A DNA stretch of 64,000 bases from positions 1 to 64,000 of the forward strand of contig NZ_SZPR01000003.1 of assembly GCF_005280195.1 (NCBI RefSeq), read 5' to 3'. The position numbers and the translations under genes were made by a program. Shown here piece by piece: positions 56,922 to 64,000 of the stretch (positions within the stretch are counted from its first letter, which is position 1; the number at the start of each line of letters is the position of its first letter). Below the pieces are notes generated by a model. It was not told where the DNA came from, did no database searches, and saw only the letters and a list, made by a program, of their open reading frames with translations. Origin of the DNA: Streptomyces galbus (lineage in GTDB: Bacteria; Actinomycetota; Actinomycetes; Streptomycetales; Streptomycetaceae).

Positions 56922-57779
56922 TCAGATGCTGATAGAGAGGGCGAGCGACCCGATTTTCCGGCCGACCTCGCTCTGCAGGCGCTGTGCCGCCAGCAGGAGC
57001 CGGTCCTCCTGGTGGACGGGCAGGGACAGGGCCATCGTGGCCGCCGTGGTGCCCACGGTGATGGGGATCGCCGCACAGACGGTGCCGAGCGCGTACTCCT
57101 GTCGCTCCGTCACCGGCCGCATCCTGCGCATGCGTTCGAGGCGGCGCAGAAGGGTGAGGTCGTCACGCACCGTGTACGGAGTGATGGACCGCACGGGGTA
57201 GCGGGCGAGGTAATCGCGACGCGCCTCCACGTCGAGCTGGGAGAGCAGACACTGGCCGATGGCGTGCGCGTGCCCGGTCTCGCGGAAGTCGGCCCACTCC
57301 TCGACCGCCGGATTGCCGGGGGTGTCGGAGACGCACATGACCTCGATCTCGCCGTCGCGGTACACGGCGTAGTACACGGGGACACCGATCGAATCGCGCC
57401 AGTGCGCGAGGGCGTCCACGACCGTGCTGCGACGTTTCTGCGCCGCTCCGGTACTGCTCAGCCGTTCGGCTGCCTCACCGAGGAAGAACAGGCCCCTGTC
57501 ACGGCGGAGATAGCCCTCGTGCACCAGGGTGCGCAGCAGGTGGTAGGCCGTGGGGAGGGCCAGACCCGTCTCGCGGGCGAGCTGCTTGGCGGGTGCCCCG
57601 CACTCGTGCTCGGCCACGCACTCCAGCAGGCGCATGGCCCGCTGGACCGATCCGATGAGGGTGGTGGCCGGCTGCGGCTGTTCCGGCACGGCCGGTGCGG
57701 GGGGCCGCGGGAACGTGACCGTACGCGGCCCGCTGAGGGACGCGTGCGGTTCTCCGGATGCGGTGTCGACCGTGGCCAA
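56922..57779 (-). CDS. ssgR: SsgR, IclR-family activator of ssgA
   Basis: 285 residues. TTG at 57777-57779 is the only start that has a ribosome site (GGGAG, 6 nt before). An IclR winged helix at about 42-105 (RAMRLLECVAEHECGAPAKQ, LALPTAYHLLRTL) precedes the effector domain. SsgR activates ssgA in S. coelicolor. The product has an N-terminal Pro/Ala-rich leader of about 40 residues that makes it longer than the 241 residues I remember for S. coelicolor. Confidence 0.93.
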   Translation of the reverse strand: MATVDTASGEPHASLSGPRTVTFPRPPAPAVPEQPQPATTLIGSVQRAMRLLECVAEHECGAPAKQLARETGLALPTAYHLLRTLVHEGYLRRDRGLFFLGEAAERLSSTGAAQKRRSTVVDALAHWRDSIGVPVYYAVYRDGEIEVMCVSDTPGNPAVEEWADFRETGHAHAIGQCLLSQLDVEARRDYLARYPVRSITPYTVRDDLTLLRRLERMRRMRPVTERQEYALGTVCAAIPITVGTTAATMALSLPVHQEDRLLLAAQRLQSEVGRKIGSLALSISI

Positions 57780-57916
57780 GAGTCACTCCCGAAGCGCGAG
57801 GGGGGCGGCCCGTGCCGGGGAACACGGGAGGGGGTGCGCTGCTCGCGGGGTGTCCCCGCGTCGAGTTCCGGACTCTAACCGGCCGCCACCGCGTGCGGCC
57901 GGACTGCCCGCAAAAC

Positions 57917-57961
57917 TTCCCTCGCCCGAGGGAACCGCTGATCCGTGTTACCGGTCAGCGG
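57917..57961 (-). terminator. Two hairpins downstream of the DUF5326 gene
   Basis: TTCCCTC/GAGGGAA (57917-57934) and CCGCTGA/TCAGCGG (57935-57961) stand side by side 14 bp past the stop. Confidence 0.6.
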
Positions 57962-57974
57962 TGTCCCGTCCCGC

Positions 57975-58187
57975 TCACCAGTCGCTGCGCGAGGAGGACC
58001 CCGCCATGAACTTGCGTACGACGTAGATGAGTCCACCGACCAGGGCGACGAAGATCAGCAGCTTGAACAGCAGGCCGATCAGGAAGCCGACGACGCTCGC
58101 TATCAGCCCGCCGAAGACGACCAGGGCGATGACCGGCACCGCGACCCACTTCACCCACCACGGCAGTCCCGCGAAGATCTCTCGCAT
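57975..58187 (-). CDS. Small membrane protein, DUF5326 family
   Basis: 70 residues, ATG at 58185-58187, two helices (about 14-33 and 36-57) and a basic-serine tail (RKFMAGSSSRSDW). I recall this as DUF5326 of streptomycetes; function unknown. Confidence 0.85.
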   Translation of the reverse strand: MREIFAGLPWWVKWVAVPVIALVVFGGLIASVVGFLIGLLFKLLIFVALVGGLIYVVRKFMAGSSSRSDW

Positions 58188-58365
58188 CGCCCTCGTCCTA
58201 CCTCTCCGCCCGTCGCTGTGCCGGGTTCCTGTCGGTCCGGTACGTCCGCGACCGGAGCCTTTCGTTGTCCTGCACCCGATGCTAGGGCCGCGAGGTGGCC
58301 CGGCGGGGGCCCCGCATCCCTTGTCCTCCCCTGACCGATCCCCTAGGGAATGCCGGGGTCGCGGC

Positions 58366-58683
58366 TCAGGCTTCCGGGGGAGAGAACACCACCAGGACCC
58401 GCAGGTCCTCGCTGATGTGGTGGAACTTGTGGGCGGCCCCGGCCGGCACGTACACCACGCTGCCGCGCGCGACTTCGGTGGTCTCCAGGCCGACGGTGAT
58501 GGAGGCGCGGCCGCTCACCACGAAGTACACCTCGTCCTGGTCGTGCGGGTTCTGCGGGTCGTGCGCGCCCGCGTCGAGCGCGTACAGCCCCACGGACATG
58601 TTCCGTTCCCGCAGGAACTGCAGGTAGGCGCCGTCGTTGGCGGCCCGCTCCGCCTCCAGTTCGTCCAGCCGGAATGCCTTCAT
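58366..58683 (-). CDS. Cupin-domain protein
   Basis: 105 residues, ATG at 58681-58683. A single beta-barrel with the metal-site motifs HDPQNPHDQDEVYFVVSG and PAGAAHKFHHI. Probable metal-binding enzyme or sugar-binding protein of unknown substrate. Divergent from the holin-like gene, 57 bp away. Confidence 0.87.
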   Translation of the reverse strand: MKAFRLDELEAERAANDGAYLQFLRERNMSVGLYALDAGAHDPQNPHDQDEVYFVVSGRASITVGLETTEVARGSVVYVPAGAAHKFHHISEDLRVLVVFSPPEA

Positions 58684-58740
58684 CGCCTTGTCCGCCCCTG
58701 CCCGGTGCTCGTAGCCGATCTCTCTGCGACGATCAGACAC

Positions 58741-59118
58741 ATGAAGAATTTCGTAGTCAAGACGATCGCCAACGCGGGCGCCCTGGCGGTGGCCGTCTGG
58801 CTGCTCGACAGGATCACGCTGACCGGTGACAGCACCGGCAAGAAGGTCGGCACCCTGATCGTCGTCGCCCTGCTGTTCGGCTTGGTGAACTCGTTCGTCA
58901 AGCCGGTGGTCCAGGTACTGGCCTTCCCGCTGTTCATCCTGACGCTCGGCCTGATCACCCTGGTCGTGAACGCGCTGATGCTGCTGCTCACCTCCTGGCT
59001 GGCCGGCAAGCTCCAGCTGAGTTTCCACGTCGAGGGCTTCTGGACCGCGGTCCTCGGCGGCCTGATCATCTCCCTCGTGTCCTGGGCGCTCAACATGGTC
59101 CTCCCGGACGAGGACTGA
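58741..59118 (+). CDS. Phage-holin-type (YvlD/DUF360) membrane protein
   Basis: 125 residues, four helices, ATG at 58741. FGLVNSFVKPVVQVLAFPLF and LTLGLITLVVNALMLLLTSW are the family core. Chromosomal members are not known to act as holins. It ends 4 bp before ptpA, likely one mRNA. Confidence 0.87.
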   Translation: MKNFVVKTIANAGALAVAVWLLDRITLTGDSTGKKVGTLIVVALLFGLVNSFVKPVVQVLAFPLFILTLGLITLVVNALMLLLTSWLAGKLQLSFHVEGFWTAVLGGLIISLVSWALNMVLPDED

Positions 59119-59122
59119 CCCC

Positions 59123-59614
59123 ATGACCTACCGCGTCTGCTTCGTCTGCACCGGCAACATCTGCCGCTCCCCGATGGCCGAGGCCGTCTTCCGCGCGCGC
59201 GTGGCGGAGGCCGGCCTGGACGGCACGGTGGAGGTCGACAGCGCCGGCACGGGCGGCTGGCACGAGGGTGAGGACGCCGATCCGCGCACCGTCGACGTCC
59301 TGGAGGAGCACGGCTACTCCCTCGCCCACACGGCCCGGCAGTTCCGGCCGGCGTGGTTCGACCGCCTCGACCTGGTGATCGCGCTGGACGCCGACCACCT
59401 CAAGGCCCTGCGCCGGCTGGCCCCCACTCCCGAGGACGCCGCCAAGGTGCGTCTGCTGCGCTCCTACGACCCCGCCGCGGGCCACGACCTGGACGTGCCC
59501 GACCCCTACTACGGGGGCCGTGACGGGTTCGAGGAGTGTCTTGAGATGGTGGAGGCGGCGAGCGAGGGTCTGCTCGCCGCGGTACGCGACGAAGTGGAAG
59601 GACGAGCAGCATGA
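59123..59614 (+). CDS. ptpA: Low-molecular-weight protein tyrosine phosphatase
   Basis: 163 residues, ATG at 59123. The CX5R active site is VCTGNICRSPMAE near the N-terminus and the general acid Asp is in VPDPYYGG. The S. coelicolor equivalent PtpA has been tied to antibiotic production. It overlaps the next gene by 4 bp (ATGA). Confidence 0.95.
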   Translation: MTYRVCFVCTGNICRSPMAEAVFRARVAEAGLDGTVEVDSAGTGGWHEGEDADPRTVDVLEEHGYSLAHTARQFRPAWFDRLDLVIALDADHLKALRRLAPTPEDAAKVRLLRSYDPAAGHDLDVPDPYYGGRDGFEECLEMVEAASEGLLAAVRDEVEGRAA

Positions 59615-60759
59615 CGGGATCCGAGGACGGTTCCACCGCCGCCGGCGGCGAGGGCACCCGCGCGGTGCGGGCGGGGCTGCCCGAGCCGGTGAAGTACGAG
59701 CCGACACTGCCCGGCCCCGTGTTCGCCGCCCACTACCACCTGCCGGGCGAGCCCACCGGGCCGTACACCTACGGCCGTGACGAGAACCCCACGTGGACGC
59801 GTCTGGAAGAGGCCATCGGCGAGCTGGAGGCGCCCGGCCGGGACGGCGTGGAGACGCTGGTGTTCGCCTCCGGCATGGCGGCGATCTCGGCGGCGCTCTT
59901 CTCCCAGCTGCGCGCCGGGGACGCCGTCGTCATGCCCGACGACGGCTACCAGGCGCTGCCCCTGGTCCACGCCCAGCTCGAGGCGTACGGCATCGAGGTC
60001 CGCACCGCGCCGACCGGCGGCGACGCCCAGCTCGCCGTGCTGGAGGGGGCGAAGCTGCTGTGGATCGAGTCGCCGTCCAACCCCGGGCTCGACGTGTGCG
60101 ACATCCGCCGGCTCGTCGACGCCGCCCACGGGCAGGGCGCGCTGGTCGCCGTGGACAACACGCTCGCCACGCCGCTCGGCCAGCGCCCGCTGGAACTCGG
60201 CGCGGACTTCTCGGTGGCGAGCGGCACCAAGCAGCTCACGGGCCACGGAGACGTCCTGCTGGGCTATGTCACCGGGCACTCCGGCGAGGCCATGACCGCG
60301 GTGCGGCGCTGGCGGAAGATCGTCGGTGCCGTCCCCGGACCCATGGAGGCCTGGCTCGCGCACCGCTCGATCGCCACGCTGGCCCTGCGGGTCGAGCGGC
60401 AGAACGCGACCGCGCAGGCCGTGGCGGAGACGCTGAGCCGGCGTTCCGACGTGACCGGCGTGCGCTACCCGGGGCTGCCCGACGACCCGTCGCACAAGAT
60501 CGCCGCGCAGCAGATGCGGCGCTTCGGCTGTGTGGTGTCCTTCACGCTCGCCTCGCGTGAGCGGGCCGAACGCTTCCTGGACGCCCTGCGCCTGGTGGAC
60601 GACGCGACCAGCTTCGGCGGGGTGCGGTCCACGGCCGAACGGCGCGGACGGTGGGGCGGGGACGCGGTGCCGGAGGGCTTCATCCGGCTGTCGGTCGGTG
60701 CCGAGGACGCGGAGGACCTGGTCGCGGACGTGGTGCGGGCGCTCGACGAGTCGGCGTGA
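59611..60759 (+). CDS. Cystathionine gamma-lyase/synthase-family PLP enzyme
   Basis: 382 residues, ATG at 59611. Cys/Met-metabolism PLP fold: YTYGRDENPTWTRLEEAI, VFASGMAAISAALF, VDNTLATPLGQRPLELGAD and the Schiff-base lysine in ASGTKQLTGHGDVLLG. It probably cleaves cystathionine or a related gamma-substituted amino acid. Coupled to ptpA; a terminator follows. Confidence 0.9.
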   Translation: MTGSEDGSTAAGGEGTRAVRAGLPEPVKYEPTLPGPVFAAHYHLPGEPTGPYTYGRDENPTWTRLEEAIGELEAPGRDGVETLVFASGMAAISAALFSQLRAGDAVVMPDDGYQALPLVHAQLEAYGIEVRTAPTGGDAQLAVLEGAKLLWIESPSNPGLDVCDIRRLVDAAHGQGALVAVDNTLATPLGQRPLELGADFSVASGTKQLTGHGDVLLGYVTGHSGEAMTAVRRWRKIVGAVPGPMEAWLAHRSIATLALRVERQNATAQAVAETLSRRSDVTGVRYPGLPDDPSHKIAAQQMRRFGCVVSFTLASRERAERFLDALRLVDDATSFGGVRSTAERRGRWGGDAVPEGFIRLSVGAEDAEDLVADVVRALDESA

Positions 60760-60801
60760 CCGGCTGACCGTGCCGTCCGTCGGGCCCCGCCGGCGGACGG
60801 A

Positions 60802-60834
60802 CGGTCCGGGCCTCCCCCCTGGTGGCCCGGACCG
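60802..60834 (+). terminator. Terminator after the PLP lyase
   Basis: A perfect 11-bp stem CGGTCCGGGCC/GGCCCGGACCG, 11-nt loop. Confidence 0.8.
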
Positions 60835-60985
60835 CCCCCGGTTCTCCGCGCGAAGAACCGTTCCCCACAGGCTAGGTGACTGGCCGTCAGTAGCCAATGG
60901 CGCCTGCGGGCGCGAGCAGCCGGCGCACGCTTCTTCCGCCACGGGGCGTGTCACTCACCGGCGCACCTTGGTGACGTTTTGCGAT

Positions 60986-61023
60986 GTTTCACGTGAAACG
61001 CGGGTCGATGTTTCACGTGGAAC
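60986..61023. other. Tandem parS sites
   Basis: GTTTCACGTGAAAC (60986-60999, perfect) and GTTTCACGTGGAAC (61010-61023, one mismatch), starts 24 bp apart, in the gap upstream of the Nudix gene. Confidence 0.85.
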
Positions 61024-61044
61024 CCAGCGGGCCACATTTCTCCC

Positions 61045-61527
61045 ATGACCGTCCGACCCGTGGTCAAGCGCACCGCCCGCGCCGTTCTCCTGGACGGTGA
61101 CGACCTGATCCTGATCAAGCGCACCAAGCCCGGCGTGGATCCCTACTGGGTCACTCCCGGGGGCGGGGTCGAGCCGGAAGACACCACCGTCGTGGACGCC
61201 CTGCACCGTGAGGTGTACGAGGAGCTCGGGGCCAAGATCACCGATGTGGTGCCCTGCTTCGTCGACACCGTCGAGCACATCGGCGAGGACAGCAGCACCA
61301 CGGGCGTCAAGGTGCAGCACTTCTTCGTCTGCCACCTGGAGTCCATGGACCCGGCCCTGCGGCACGGACCCGAGGTCGAGGAGCCCGCCGGGGAGTACGA
61401 GATCGTCCGGGTGCCGTTCACCCGCGTGGGGATCGCCTCCGTCCACCTCGTGCCGCTGTCGCTGCGGCACTACCTGGACGGCAACATCGAGGGCGTGCGC
61501 GCCATGCACGCACCTGACCTGGGGTGA
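61045..61527 (+). CDS. Nudix hydrolase
   Basis: 160 residues, ATG at 61045 without a clear ribosome site; it begins 21 bp after the second parS. The Nudix box is GGGVEPEDTTVVDALHREVY then EELG; the first catalytic-loop Glu of GX5EX7REUXEEXGU is Thr, while REVYEE is intact. It should hydrolyse a nucleoside diphosphate derivative; substrate unknown. Confidence 0.88.
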   Translation: MTVRPVVKRTARAVLLDGDDLILIKRTKPGVDPYWVTPGGGVEPEDTTVVDALHREVYEELGAKITDVVPCFVDTVEHIGEDSSTTGVKVQHFFVCHLESMDPALRHGPEVEEPAGEYEIVRVPFTRVGIASVHLVPLSLRHYLDGNIEGVRAMHAPDLG

Positions 61528-61543
61528 GATCTGTGGCTGCGGG

Positions 61544-62803
61544 TCAGTGGCCCGCGGTGACGAGTTCCTCGACCGCGTCGTGGCGTATCCGCTCCGGGGG
61601 AACGCCGATGCCCCGCAGCGCGTCCACCCCGCTGCGGATCATCGCGGGCGGTCCGGAGACGTACGCCTCGTGGGCGTCCCAGGGGCCGAAGGTCCGTAAC
61701 GCGTGGGGCAGCTGCGGCCGCCCGTCCCGGTCGATCACGGGGCGGACCTCGAGCCAGGGGTGCGCCCGCTGGAGCCCGAGCAGCGTGTCGATGTCGTAGA
61801 GGTCGCGCTGGGTGCGGGCGCCGTAGAACACCTCGACCGGCCGTCGCGCGGCGCGTTCGGCCAGGTCCTCGACGAGCGCCCTGATGGGGGCGATGCCCGT
61901 GCCTCCGGCCACGCAGACCAGCCCGCCGTCCCCGGCCGGGTCGATGGTCATGGACCCGGTCGGCGGGCCGAGGCGCAGTACGTGCCCGGGTCCGGCGCGG
62001 TGCACCAGGGCACGGGAGACCCAGCCGGCGGAGATCGCCTTCACGTGGAAGGTGAGCAGTCCGTCGGAGCGGGGCGCCGAGGCGAACGAGTAGTGGCGCC
62101 AGATCCGCGGCCACCACGGGGTCTCCAGGGCCGTGTACTGCCCGGCCAGGAAGGGGTAGGGCCGGTCGGGGCGGACCGTGAGCACCGCCACGTCGGGCGT
62201 CCTGAGCTCATGGGAGACGATCTCGGCGTGCCACCAGGCGGGGGCGATCAGTTCGTCCGCCGCGGCCGCGTCGATCATGACCTGGGAGATCCTGGTGTAC
62301 GCGCGCACCCAGGCGGCTTCGGTTTCCGCGTCCCACACGGAGGCGGCGAACCGGCGCAGCGCGCCGATCAGGCACTCGCCGACCGCCGGATAGTGCTCGG
62401 GCCGGGTGCCGTACTTGCGGTGCCCGCGGCCGAGGCGCCCGAAGTGATCGGCGAGCACGGACGTGTCGTCGGCGTGCTCCACGGCCGTCAGCAGGGCCCT
62501 GAACAGCCGGTCGCGCTGCACGTCCATGGCCGGCGGGAAGAGCGCCCGCAGGTCGGGATGGCGGACGAAGAGCAGCGCGTAGAAGTACGACGTGACCTCG
62601 TCGGCCACGGGCCTCAGCTCGGCCATGGTCCGGCGGATGAGGACCGCGTCCGGGGAGGCGTGGGGCACCGGGACGGCCCGTGGTACCCGCGCATCCGGCG
62701 CGCCGCCGCCCGGACCGGAGGGCGGCCGCGTGCGCGACCCGAACCAGCCGTCCTCCCCGCGGGACGAGCCGTTGTCGGCCGACCTGCTGGTCGGAACGTC
62801 CAT
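61544..62803 (-). CDS. Flavohaemoglobin-like protein (globin plus FAD/NAD reductase)
   Basis: 419 residues, ATG at 62801-62803, 6 nt after GAGG. A Pro/Gly-rich leader of about 45 residues precedes the globin domain (about 48-190) with the proximal His in GRGHRKYGTRPEHYPAVGE. The FAD domain carries RHYSFASAP and the NAD domain VAGGTGIAPIRALVEDL and GPPAMIRS. NO dioxygenase or related redox function is expected. Confidence 0.9.
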   Translation of the reverse strand: MDVPTSRSADNGSSRGEDGWFGSRTRPPSGPGGGAPDARVPRAVPVPHASPDAVLIRRTMAELRPVADEVTSYFYALLFVRHPDLRALFPPAMDVQRDRLFRALLTAVEHADDTSVLADHFGRLGRGHRKYGTRPEHYPAVGECLIGALRRFAASVWDAETEAAWVRAYTRISQVMIDAAAADELIAPAWWHAEIVSHELRTPDVAVLTVRPDRPYPFLAGQYTALETPWWPRIWRHYSFASAPRSDGLLTFHVKAISAGWVSRALVHRAGPGHVLRLGPPTGSMTIDPAGDGGLVCVAGGTGIAPIRALVEDLAERAARRPVEVFYGARTQRDLYDIDTLLGLQRAHPWLEVRPVIDRDGRPQLPHALRTFGPWDAHEAYVSGPPAMIRSGVDALRGIGVPPERIRHDAVEELVTAGH

Positions 62804-63134
62804 GCTGTGCCTCGCCTACTCTCAGCCCGTGCGGACAGCGGAGCACCCGCCCGGCAGGGGTCGCTCCGGGCACGGACCGGAGTCGACCTTACCGTTCGTC
62901 GCCCCGCACCCCAGTACCCGCTTCGCCCACCGGAACGCTCTTCCCTTTCCCTCCAACTAACGTGCCGGTCGGGCCGGTTCACCGGTACCGCACCGGCGTG
63001 GTTTCACGTGGAACAGGGCTCCGCCCCGGCCCTGTCGCCCGGGACCACGAGGTGGCCGAAAGCGCGTACGTCCCCGGGGAAAGAAAGGCGAAACAGGTGG
63101 ACGCCGCAGGCGCGGGTCGGAGAGCCTGACCTGC
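62804..63134. other. Intergenic region with parS-like site
   Basis: No gene is supported in these 331 bp. GTTTCACGTGGAAC at 63001-63014 is a one-mismatch parS site. Confidence 0.6.
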
Positions 63135-64000
63135 GTGCTCACTCCTCCCCCGACCGCTCTGCCCGTCCGTCGGCTCACACACCGCGACCTCATCGCCTGC
63201 GCCGACCTGTCCGAGGATCGCGGGTGGCCCCGCGAGGAGCACAAGTGGAGCCTGCTGCTGACGGCCGGGCAGGGGTACGGCATCGACGATCCGGCGGGCG
63301 GGCTCATGGCCGCCTGCGCCGTGACCCGGTACGGCCCGCAGGAGCGGCCGGAGCTGGGCGCCATCGGGATGGTGCTGGTCGCGCAGCGGCATGCCCGGCA
63401 GGGCCTCGGGCGTCACCTGATGCGCCAGGTCGTCTCCGCCCTGGGCACCACACCGCTGACCCTGCACGCCACGCCCCACGGTCGCCCGTTGTACGAGGAG
63501 CTGGGCTTCAAGACCACGGGCCGGGCCGAGTTGGTACGCGGACGCTTCCTCCCCGGCGGGCCGGTGCCCCCGGTCCCGACCCGCGCGGCGACGGCCGAGG
63601 ACCTCCCGGCGATCATCCGGCTGGACGAGGACGTCTTCGGCACCGACCGCACCCACATGATCACCCGTCTGCCCGCCTTCGCCGACCGGCTGCGCGTCGC
63701 CGTCGAGCAGGGCCGGATCATCGGCTACGCGGCTGCCTGGCCCAACATGGACACCCATGTCATCGGCCCGTTGATCGCCCGGGACACGGAGACCGCGAAG
63801 GCCCTGGTGGCCTCCCTCGCCGCGCACACCGACCGGCCGCTGCGCACCGATGTCGACGTGCGCCACGAGGAACTGCTGGGCTGGCTGAAGGAGCGCGGGT
63901 TGGCCTCGGTCGCCTTCAACTCCGTCATGACCCACGGCATCCCGGATCTGCCGGGCGACTGGACGCGCCGCTTCGCTCCCCTGACAGTGGCGGCCGGCTG
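63135..64000 (+). CDS. Tandem GNAT acetyltransferase (3' truncated by window end)
   Basis: Open from GTG at 63135 (10 nt after GGAGAG) to the window edge, 288 codons. The first GNAT domain has the acetyl-CoA loop VAQRHARQGLGRHLMRQV and LYEELGF; from about residue 145 a second GNAT-like domain follows (AATAEDLPAIIRLDEDVFG), ending near PGDWTRRFAPL. Substrate unknown. Confidence 0.85.
   Translation, partial: MLTPPPTALPVRRLTHRDLIACADLSEDRGWPREEHKWSLLLTAGQGYGIDDPAGGLMAACAVTRYGPQERPELGAIGMVLVAQRHARQGLGRHLMRQVVSALGTTPLTLHATPHGRPLYEELGFKTTGRAELVRGRFLPGGPVPPVPTRAATAEDLPAIIRLDEDVFGTDRTHMITRLPAFADRLRVAVEQGRIIGYAAAWPNMDTHVIGPLIARDTETAKALVASLAAHTDRPLRTDVDVRHEELLGWLKERGLASVAFNSVMTHGIPDLPGDWTRRFAPLTVAAG

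Overview
The window is high-GC chromosomal DNA from a Streptomyces. Evidence is its codon use, GTG and TTG starts, an SsgA/SsgR pair, a fused CydCD, a Rex operator on cydA, parS-type sites, and a DtpA/Sco/PCuAC copper cluster. Gene order runs as I remember it for S. coelicolor from about SCO3976 (left) down to SCO3920 (right). On that reading oriC lies off the right edge, tens of kb away; the parS and DnaA-box sites agree with this. That placement is from memory and inference.

Positions 1-4256 are accessory DNA, a graveyard of integrated elements. A TPR-protein tail ends next to a 3' fragment of tRNA-Arg (an attachment scar). Then come a frameshifted transfer-gene remnant, two AT-rich genes including a 35-residue zinc-finger-like microprotein, a second copy of the 15-bp att core, and a regulatory module. 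That module is a GntR/UTRA repressor divergent from four small genes, with twin CTAG-palindrome operators. The block ends at the 3' end of an intact tRNA-Ser.

Positions 4586-18546 are core genes: a lipoprotein, an HtrA protease divergent from a glycerophosphodiesterase across an 11-bp triple repeat, HATPase-type anti-sigma proteins, a SEC-C protein, a primase-polymerase-like protein that seems to lack its catalytic site, a SpoIIE-type phosphatase missing one metal ligand, aminopeptidase P, and a MocR regulator followed by an MFS exporter.

Positions 18801-25103 are an extracytoplasmic copper locus: a Met/His-rich membrane protein, a YcnI-like protein, then the tight operon sco - PCuAC chaperone - copCD - dtpA. 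pheA, serS and HAD genes follow, with a dense DnaA-box cluster between pheA and serS.

Positions 29049-43876 hold a four-gene ABC operon, an EphD-like hydrolase/dehydrogenase fusion, kptA preceded by a second DnaA-box cluster, an F420-type oxidoreductase, and the cydA-cydB-cydCD operon under a Rex operator.

Positions 44241-64000 hold an aminotransferase, a LacI regulator with a TTA codon, a metallophosphatase, a TerD-vWA fusion, and thiC behind a TPP riboswitch whose variable arm contains a parS-like site. A His-rich YibE/F protein, ssgA and ssgR, small membrane proteins, ptpA, a PLP lyase, a Nudix protein, a flavohaemoglobin-like protein and a truncated GNAT gene complete the window.
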